Shown piece after piece: positions 57,261 to 64,000 of a stretch of 64,000 nucleotides of DNA. Source of the DNA: Cladorrhinum sp. PSN259. Its lineage: Eukaryota > Ascomycota > Sordariomycetes > Sordariales > Podosporaceae. The notes under the pieces were generated by a model. That model ran no database searches and was not told the DNA's origin. It saw only the letters and a program-made list of their open reading frames with translations. The position numbers and the translations under genes are program-made. The stretch covers positions 124,001-188,000 of the forward strand of contig MU867092.1 in the NCBI GenBank assembly GCA_033725935.1. Reading direction: 5' to 3'. How positions within the stretch are numbered: position 1 is the stretch's first letter; each line of letters opens with the position of its first letter.

Positions 57261-58316
57261 ATGAGCAGAAGCGTCCGCTGGGGCTCCGACTCACCCGCGG
57301 GTGGGTCGCACTACGATCACCAGCCAAGCGACTCGGGCGTTGGTTCGTTCAGTGACTGCGAAAGCCGCATGTCAAATCCTGATGGTACCTTCGTAGACTA
57401 CGATGGCCAGAGTAGCACCTACAACCTCCAACGGGCCCTCGAAACCACCCGTGCGCAGCGCGACGACTTTGCGAAAAAGGTCGCCGAGCTTGAGGCTGCC
57501 CTTCGCCAAGTCCGCAATGAATTCGAGCAAACCAAGGCGCACATGCGCGCCGTTACCGAGAACAACGAGCTCCTCACGCACGAAAAGGACACCCTCACCC
57601 AGAAGAACAAGGAGCTCGCCGAAGAAAACATCGAGCTCAAAGAGAAGCTCGACGACACCGTCGGCCAGTTGAAGAAGGCCAATCGCAAGAGCACCAGTCA
57701 ACCCACCGTCACGATCGTCGCCGGCAGCTCTGCCTCGAACTCTGATTCCTCCGAGGATAAGAAAGTGCGCCGCAGCTCAAGCAAGAGGAGGCCCGAAAAA
57801 GAGAAGGAGCGCGACGCCGAACGTGAAAAGGAGAAAGAAAAGGAACGACGCGAAAAGGAGCGCAAGAAGGAGAGACACCACGCCAAGGAAACGCGCGAGA
57901 AGGAACCACACATCAGAGATCGTGAGAAGCCAGAGGACGATATTGACCGTTTGCGCAATCGCTTCGTTTCTCGCGCTGGCGAGGAAAGCGACGCCAAAAG
58001 CAGCACCGTCGTCTCTTCCAGAACCCGTACCAGCCGACGCGACAGCTACATTGAGCCCATGGGCAACCCTGCACCGAGGCCCCAGCCAACACCATCCTCG
58101 TCCAGCACACGGCACCACTCATACACCGGCAACAGCACCTACGCTCCCTCCGCCGGCTATGCGAGCATTAGAGAGCCGTCAAACTACGCAGCCAACACAC
58201 CACGGTCGGCCCACCCTCAAGTTTACGTCGCCAGTGAATACACGGGATATCCCGAAGAAGAGGAAACCGGCTACCACGGCCACACTGTCGCCAGACCGTC
58301 TCGTCCGCGGGTGTAA
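57261..58316 (+). CDS. Coiled-coil protein with Lys/Arg/Glu-rich centre
   Basis: Single exon, 351 aa, from the ATG at 57261 (the frame is open slightly further upstream but has no ATG). The head (SVRWGSDSPAGGSHYDHQP, SDSGVGSFSDCES) is polar. Residues about 50-140 are a coiled coil (ALETTRAQRDDFAKKVAELE, ENNELLTHEKDTLTQKNKEL). Residues about 165-235 are a charged KEKERREKERKKER-type run. The tail is Ser/Thr/Pro/Tyr-rich and likely disordered. No enzymatic domain is seen and the family is not recognised. It is GC-rich and codon-biased compared with flanking DNA, which supports a real gene. Confidence 0.75.
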   Translation: MSRSVRWGSDSPAGGSHYDHQPSDSGVGSFSDCESRMSNPDGTFVDYDGQSSTYNLQRALETTRAQRDDFAKKVAELEAALRQVRNEFEQTKAHMRAVTENNELLTHEKDTLTQKNKELAEENIELKEKLDDTVGQLKKANRKSTSQPTVTIVAGSSASNSDSSEDKKVRRSSSKRRPEKEKERDAEREKEKEKERREKERKKERHHAKETREKEPHIRDREKPEDDIDRLRNRFVSRAGEESDAKSSTVVSSRTRTSRRDSYIEPMGNPAPRPQPTPSSSSTRHHSYTGNSTYAPSAGYASIREPSNYAANTPRSAHPQVYVASEYTGYPEEEETGYHGHTVARPSRPRV

Positions 58317-60248
58317 CGTGTTTCCACGACATGACGCGCAACCCGATGCGATATGAATTTTGATTGGTCCCGACAAAACATTCCGAACGCCAATTGCGAT
58401 TCAACAAACCAACAGCCGAAACTCCCGATTGGTTTGGTGCCTTGCAGGGCTGTATATTACGATCCGCCCGCTTATTCTTTCTGCCACATTCCAGTGACCT
58501 CTCGGTCGGGTCGCCAAAAATATTTCGGATTGGCGCCTCAGCCCAGGAACACATTGCATCCTCCCTGGCTTGGACTATCTTGTTTGGTCGTCTGCATTTC
58601 CCATCCCGCCTCAGCTCTGGCTTTTTTTTCAGCCAGCCCCACGCAGCACATCGGAACCCAACACCACCCACCATCTCAGGTTGCATTTTTCCGTCAATCT
58701 TACAATCCTGTTTGAGGTTTGCAGAGGCCACCCCCGGAACATTTCGTGTTTGCGCATTTCTTTCCTCCGTCTTACCGCCACAGACTAAACCGGACAAACA
58801 CACAAAAACAGAACCATGTGCGCGGATGCGCGGATCTCCCCATTCCCCACAGAAACCGGGCTCACAAAAACTCCATGATCCATCTCCCCGGAACAGGGAT
58901 CCACGCTCGGCCTGTCCCCACCCAACCCGATCATTGGGCCGGGATCGAAATGGCCCACCCGGGAGTGCAGGAACCAAATCAACTCCACTTCGGTTCTTCA
59001 GGCTGCCCCTCTCGTTCTGGCCGGGAAGTCCCGTCTTGTCAACCACACCGGCACATGGCTACCCCGCGCTCCCCACCGTCACACGCATGCCATCTTCAAC
59101 ACAACTGTTTCATCCGGGGAAACATTTTCCTTCAAATATCTGTTTTGGTTTCGGCTTTTGCCTCATTCGGCGCTTCCTCCATTTGGTGGTTCATCTTTCG
59201 ACTTCAATTCTTTTCTCACACTTTCTTCAACGCGTACTTTAGTTATACCCCTCCTATACCCCTTTTTGGTTGTTTTATCTGTTTCTCTTTTGCTTTTTCT
59301 CTAGGGTTTTGGCAGTGTATCAAAAACAACAAATTTCCCTTTTTTTATTTAGACTTATGTATCGGAATGGGAACATGTAACATGGATTGGCAAATGGGAA
59401 CACACATATAAAGAAAGAGGAGGATTCCGAAAAGGGCACCCATTGTTTTTTTTTGGAACCATTTCATCATCACTTTCATGTTTGCATATAGACACCCCAT
59501 CCATCCAATCCTCTTCCTCCAGCATGAGGAGAGGAGGATATTTAGATAGGCATTTTTCATTTGTTCTATTCCATTTATATATCTTGTACCATGGAGGGAG
59601 GAATTATCTCAGTCCTTTTTCAGTGTTTTCTCGGGTTGGAAGTATCCTGTATTTGTTATTGCTGGTGATCATGGATGTATGAAATGAGAATTACGTTATT
59701 GAGAGGAGATAATGAACAAAATAAGTCACCGATAACTATTTGTTTTTGCCCACCGTGTCCCTCGCTCCTTCTTACCTCGATGATCACGCCACGCCACCAC
59801 ATTATCCGTCATGCAAAGTCAAACTGTTCACTGTTCCTTTTGGTCTTTCCTGGTCTTCCAGCACCTTCTTTCTCATCACTGCCGTTCCTCATGCCAACTT
59901 GCTGAGGGAGGCTTACCGATGAAAGTAACATCATCATTCCACCTCGTTGCGCAACCATCTGTGCTCTCCCCCCACTCAATTCAGGTCCATGCTGGGGATA
60001 AAGTGCGAATAAGGTCGCCAGTGCCGAGCTCTTGTAGACTTGACTGCCGAGATTTACGAGTCGCGACCGCGGTTTAAAACAAAGAAAACCAACGCTAACC
60101 TGAGCTGTGCCACCAACAGTATCGGCTAGGCCCACCGCACCCGGACAAACACCTGCATTTCGAGGACTGTCCTAACTATAGGAAACGCGTTGTTGTTTTT
60201 TGCTGATAGCCGTATTATTGCCTGAACTGATGGAGCGTATACTGCAAA
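58317..60248. other. Gene-poor region 3' of the coiled-coil gene
   Basis: Overlapping long ORFs exist on both strands (about 58168-59242) but neither shows domains or a plausible structure. The rest is T-rich. No supported gene. Confidence 0.4.
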
Positions 60249-60806
60249 TTATTGTCCACAAACCTGATCTTCCTCAGCAAGTTTAAGAGTTCTTGCCAAT
60301 TTATTATACTTGTAGCCAAGTTCGTTGCCACGTTTTGCAACCTCTGTCTGTGGATTAACCAACCTTGTACCCGACGACCCAGGCAGCGGTAAGGGTCTTG
60401 TCGTCAGCAAACGCAATTGACCGAGTGAGACGCGAGCTGTACAAAGTGTAGGAGATAGGCGCCACGAAGTACTCGTTTCCCTCTTCCCGGAACGAGACAT
60501 TGTAAGCCAGTGTGCCTTTCAGCTTCAGCGGATCGGTGTCGAGTATGTCATCCCAGGTTATCTAGTTACAAGATGTGGAAACCGGTACTTTGCTTGATCC
60601 TTATGCGGCCGTTCGAGGTCAAACTAGTTCCACTTCCACTGACTGATGCATTCTACCACAGCGCTCATGAACCCCGCCTTGGGAGAGGTAGTCAAGAATG
60701 CCAGGAAGGTGTTGAGGGTAATGTGAAGCGGAAGTCTTGGCAGTGGATGATTCTCGAATGCCTTCAGGATAACGATAATGACTTTATCTTGTAAGTTGCT
60801 AGACAA
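60249..60806 (-). pseudogene. Decayed DUF3176-like membrane protein fragment
   Basis: On the minus strand, 60624-60806 encodes PLPRLPLHITLNTFLAFLTT followed by SPKAGFMSAVVECISQWKW. This resembles the start of fungal DUF3176 proteins (PLP.WP..ITLNT...LST.SKA.L...AE.ISQLKW). It has no ATG, runs into a stop right after the motif, and lacks the rest of the domain. A second open segment (about 60390-60550, containing DPLKLKGTLAYNVSFREEG) lies downstream on the same strand and may be another exon of the same or a different relic. It looks like a truncated, inactivated copy. Confidence 0.5.
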
Positions 60807-62130
60807 TAGTAGAGGCAGAATATAATTGCTAACTGAACAAAGACCTAGTACTGATCAAGAAACATAAAATCTCAAACAGCCATAGGCCTATAAGTTTGTG
60901 TCGACTTCTTGTGATGGCGCGACCTAGTGATGGTTCCTCTTGGAAGATGCCGTCACTACGGTCGGGCTCAGGGGTAGGAAGGAGTCCTGGTTGTCTCGTC
61001 GATGACTGACCCTTTTAACTCGCTATACGGAGATGGGGTTCGGAGGGTACTGACTTTATGCCCGAGTAATTCCATGATTACTAGCGACAATAACACGATG
61101 GTATGTTTAGTTTGATCAAGGTGTAATGTTGCTTTTGAGACGACCCCATATGTCAGTGTCAAGTCAAGAATACTCAATGTACAACAACCTAGTTAGCAAC
61201 CCAACTACTGCTTGCGGAACCAGGCTTACGCGTGCGAATACACGTGCTACTGAAGGGCGTGGTAGGATGACGGACAGAGAGATGAGCTGTGGCGGGAGTG
61301 TACTGTTTGGACGGGAGGCGACGGCGATGGCGTCAGCCACATCTATTATAAGCATTGTCTTCGTCGGAACGGCGTGGACTATTGTGCTTGGTACCTGCTC
61401 GACAAATTTTGCCACAACTAGCGCAACCGGCTTTTTTGTGACAATTATTTGCGTCGTGGGCAGGGTAGTACTCTCAGTAGTAGTGGACAGTTGGGGGCAG
61501 GGGACATGCTCAGAGATTTTCGGGGGCACCACTCTCACAAGCCTGTTGTTGAAAGTTCGATGGCGCAAGGACAGGGTGCTGTCGAAAATGCTAGGTAATG
61601 ATGCGATTATGAATTACCTTGGACACGGTGGAGGTGATTATTATATTGTTCAGGGTGATGGAACCATGGAGTTGCGGACTTGTGTTTTTTGGGAATGCGG
61701 CGGAGTCTTCTGCTGCTTTTACTTCTGGTGGTGGTGGCTCTGGTGTCAGTGAGAAGAGGGGGACGCATGCTCCAAGTAAGATGCATCGGAACCATAAGTG
61801 GCATGATGTTGTGGTGGTTTATTGCTAGGAATTGAAGATGGATCAAGGGTTATCGGTATTGGATATACAAGGTACATGTAGGGAGGGGTGAGGTTAGGTA
61901 TGGAACTTCGAGGTGTCAGGAGAGAATGTGATTACTATTATATCAGACTGAATTTTAATTTTGTTGAGCTGACTTATAAGTCTCAATGAGACTTGAAATT
62001 TATGAAGAAGTGAACTGAAAAATCACAGCAAGAAAACAGCAAAGCAAGAAGATGGGTAGAATGACATTAAAGAGAAGCAAAGAGAAAGAAAGAGAGAAAC
62101 AGAAAAAAGAAAGAAAATCCTTTAGTCAAA
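60807..62130. other. Intergenic, low-complexity ORFs only
   Basis: The ORFs at 61126-61752 (plus) and 61164-61568 (minus) overlap. They show Thr/Val- or Trp/Cys-rich composition with no known domain. A purine-rich tract lies at about 62030-62120. Nothing is supported as a gene. Confidence 0.4.
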
Positions 62131-62754
62131 ATACGCTTCGAAACAGCCACCATCCTCTCTCTCGCTGTCCTCGTTACCGCAGTCCCAGCTGAGTCGGGCA
62201 CGTCCGGCACGTCCAACTCTCTCGAGTCGGTTCAGGCCCCTGGTCTAAGACCCTGAGAATGGCCCGAGTCCTGGTTCGACTCGGAATACGACAGGGACCA
62301 GTTCGATGTCAGTTTGGACGGCAGCTTCGGACATGGCTCTTCCTCCGGTGGCGGCCGCGGTGGACGGGCGGTTCCACCCGCGGAGGAGGAGGTTGCGGAG
62401 ACGGCAGCAGCGGTGGTGGGATGACAACACCTCACAACCCTCGGAGAAATCTATACCAAAGCAAGTAATTCGCCACTACTCTACGTATTCACCGACAAGA
62501 ACGTCATCCATTACCGCCAGACTGAAAAAAGGAGGCAAAGAGGAAGAAGGCCAAACTTTGCTCTACACATTTACGTTCTACCCGAGGCGAACCCGCGGGA
62601 TTGAAGTCGACGTGTTTACGACGTAGAAGATGCCTGTTTGTACTGGTGGGAGTGTCGCGAACTATCGGGATGTGAATATTGGAACGTCTGGGCGTGCCGC
62701 TTGTGGGTGAAGCGATGTGGCACTGGCGAGGTACAGGGATTCCAACCTAATTAG
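62131..62754 (+). pseudogene. Disrupted small secreted Cys-rich protein gene
   Basis: One reading frame of 208 codons is interrupted only by three TGA codons (62254, 62422 and 62602) and ends in TAG (62752-62754). By chance about nine or ten stops would be expected. The first codon is ATA where an ATG would be expected. The N-terminal 20 residues (RFETATILSLAVLVTAVPA) look like a signal peptide. The last 45 codons are Cys/Trp-rich (ACLYWWECRELSGCEYWNVW), as in secreted fungal proteins. All lesions can be explained by C-to-T or G-to-A changes, as RIP produces. The family is unknown. No intron that removes the stops in frame was found. Confidence 0.5.
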
Positions 62755-63281
62755 ACCGACGAGGTGCCCGCCTTCCTGGGACGACACAGAGTTTTGAGTT
62801 TGCGGCTGTTGGTGATGATAGTGAGGTTTCGTATGCTTCGGGGAATAGAAAAGGGTTGGGGATTCTTTATGCTTGAGCATGGAGAGCTCTCGACGAATTA
62901 CCTACATGAGACACTACTGGCAATGCTCAGCCTATTTTTTTCCTATGAAAATGAAGTAAAAATCGAAAGCTAATCAGGAACAATTTAATCGGGTTTTTTT
63001 ATTGTTCTTCAGGGGTTCATCCGTTCAATGTAAACAAACATGACCCAGCAACCAAAAAGGGGCCGGGTCCTTGCACGACCAGGCAAGAAAACCTTGCACC
63101 TACCCGACTCAAATTTCAACAAAGAGCATAAGCCGAATGACAAAGTCAAATCAAATTTAACTTATACTGTCATTTTACTGCTGCAATGTTATCCCTTAAA
63201 GTAATGGAAGACTGTTTCAGTTGTAGCATATATCTTGCTATCCTTCTAAAATTCTACGGGCCGCAGAAGCGAGGATAAACT
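62755..63281. other. Intergenic, no gene seen
   Basis: AT-rich 3' flank of the pseudogene. No supported ORF or RNA gene. Confidence 0.45.
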
Positions 63282-63343
63282 CAGTGGAGCAAAAAACATA
63301 CAATGCCAGGGATTCCCTAGTGGTCACCTACCTGAGTACTAGT
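63282..63343 (-). pseudogene. Truncated 5S rRNA fragment with shared 3' flank
   Basis: Minus-strand bases 63296-63343 match the last 48 nt of the 5S copies at 39 and 45 kb. Bases 63282-63295 match their 3' flank (TTTTTGCTCCACTG). Differences are mostly G-to-A on the RNA strand. The 5' part of the RNA, including box A, is missing, so it cannot be an active gene. Confidence 0.8.
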
Positions 63344-64000
63344 TTGACTTCATAATAAGTCCGCTATTGGGGTTAAAAGTGAATTCACGTTATCTCGAAA
63401 GGGAAGCGACTATGCGGCCATTCCTTAACAACCCCTCCATAGCTGTATCGTCGTAGGCAATCGACAGCCAAACAAGCCAGACCACAGTTTTCAGCTACCG
63501 TTGCCTGAAACCCCGCAGCGCTGTTAATTTCATCATCGCAACCGCCTCAATAACATCTCCTCCTCAGCAAGCATCGTTGTTCAAGCTACCCTTACCGAAA
63601 ACATGCCGAAGCCATGAGAATGGAAATATGGTCGTTTGTTAGAGCCGGGTTTCCACCTTGAGGTTGTTTAGCTAATGCCAAAACTCGCAGAGTAAAATAC
63701 ATACATATGTTTTTGGTTCATGGCTGGCTTGGGTCTTGGGTCGGACGGCGTGCTAAGCTCGGTGGACAGTAATGACTAGCAAATCCCTGGCTGTGTGTTT
63801 TTTGCGTCGCTCCGCTTCTTTTTGTCGTGTTTTGGACCCTTCCTCCACCAACACTCGACCTCCCAGCCCCTCGGCTTCGAACCTAAGCCATTCAAAAGCT
63901 CGGTGGCAGGGGCTGTCAAGGGCAGAGCACACTTTCGACGAAAGGAATTGCTGCGAGGGGACATGGTCAAAACCATCTCTTTGGGGCCTCTACCTTGGCT
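63344..64000. other. Window edge, no gene seen
   Basis: Only a short minus-strand ORF without recognisable features (63776-63976). It may belong to a gene that continues beyond the window. Confidence 0.4.

Noticed and set aside
58168..59242. Two overlapping 292-codon ORFs on opposite strands
   Set aside because: Both cannot be coding, neither has a known motif, and one overlaps the end of the supported coiled-coil gene antisense.
61126..61752. 208-codon plus-strand ORF with ATG and hydrophobic stretches
   Set aside because: The composition is erratic (ends in Trp/Cys/Phe-rich low complexity), a minus-strand ORF overlaps it, and no family is recognised.

Overview
The window reads as nuclear DNA of a filamentous ascomycete, most likely a Sordariomycete (Sordariales-like). 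The supporting evidence is short introns (about 50-160 nt) with GT..AG ends and CTRAC-like branch sites, dispersed single 5S rRNA genes, a Zn2Cys6 regulator, a DUF3176-like relic, TA-rich stretches with C-to-T/G-to-A differences that resemble repeat-induced point mutation (RIP), and Pezizomycotina-type versions of LTE1, YAG7, UPF3 and prefoldin. The species cannot be fixed from the sequence. Gene models were built by hand; every multi-exon model closes in frame.

Layout. 0-5 kb: UPF3 (nonsense-mediated decay, minus) divergent from a PPG1-type PP2A-like phosphatase (plus). 5.6-8.3 kb: a DHA1-type MFS transporter (minus) whose only intron contains an assembly gap and a corrupted duplicate read. 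9.8-11.2 kb: prefoldin subunit 4 (minus) and a CENP-W-like histone-fold protein (plus) share a 306-bp promoter. 12-13.7 kb: a YAG7/caprin-type RNA-binding protein. 14.4-15.0 kb: a one-domain MGMT-family DNA alkyltransferase. 15.9-18.2 kb: an unrecognised 11-exon Cys/His-repeat gene. 18-22 kb: no gene found. 22.5-28.2 kb: the Ras-GEF LTE1. 30.3-38.6 kb: a housekeeping block with 40S RPS0, mitochondrial uS15 (MRPS28), V-ATPase subunit d, NOP58 and a Hub1/UBL5 protein with an RS/RD-rich extension. 39-45.7 kb: a TA-rich accessory island bounded by two inverted copies of a 5S rRNA gene plus tail, carrying a small orphan gene and a Zn2Cys6 gene. 45.7-64 kb: gene-poor, with two isolated coiled-coil genes and relics (a DUF3176-like fragment, a secreted-protein pseudogene, a truncated 5S).

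Functional themes. Much of the window serves RNA and protein production (UPF3, NOP58, RPS0, MRPS28, Hub1, YAG7, prefoldin). Several housekeeping genes sit in head-to-head pairs with short shared promoters: UPF3/PPG1, PFD4/CENP-W, RPS0/MRPS28 and VMA6/NOP58.

The most unusual feature is the 15951-18170 gene. All ten introns are phase 1. Nine of them split the final His codon (C|AC or C|AT) of a repeated C-x4-C...C-x2-H module, and the tenth splits a Leu codon in the same place. Every internal exon is therefore a symmetric, in-frame zinc-module cassette. I recognise no described family with this layout.
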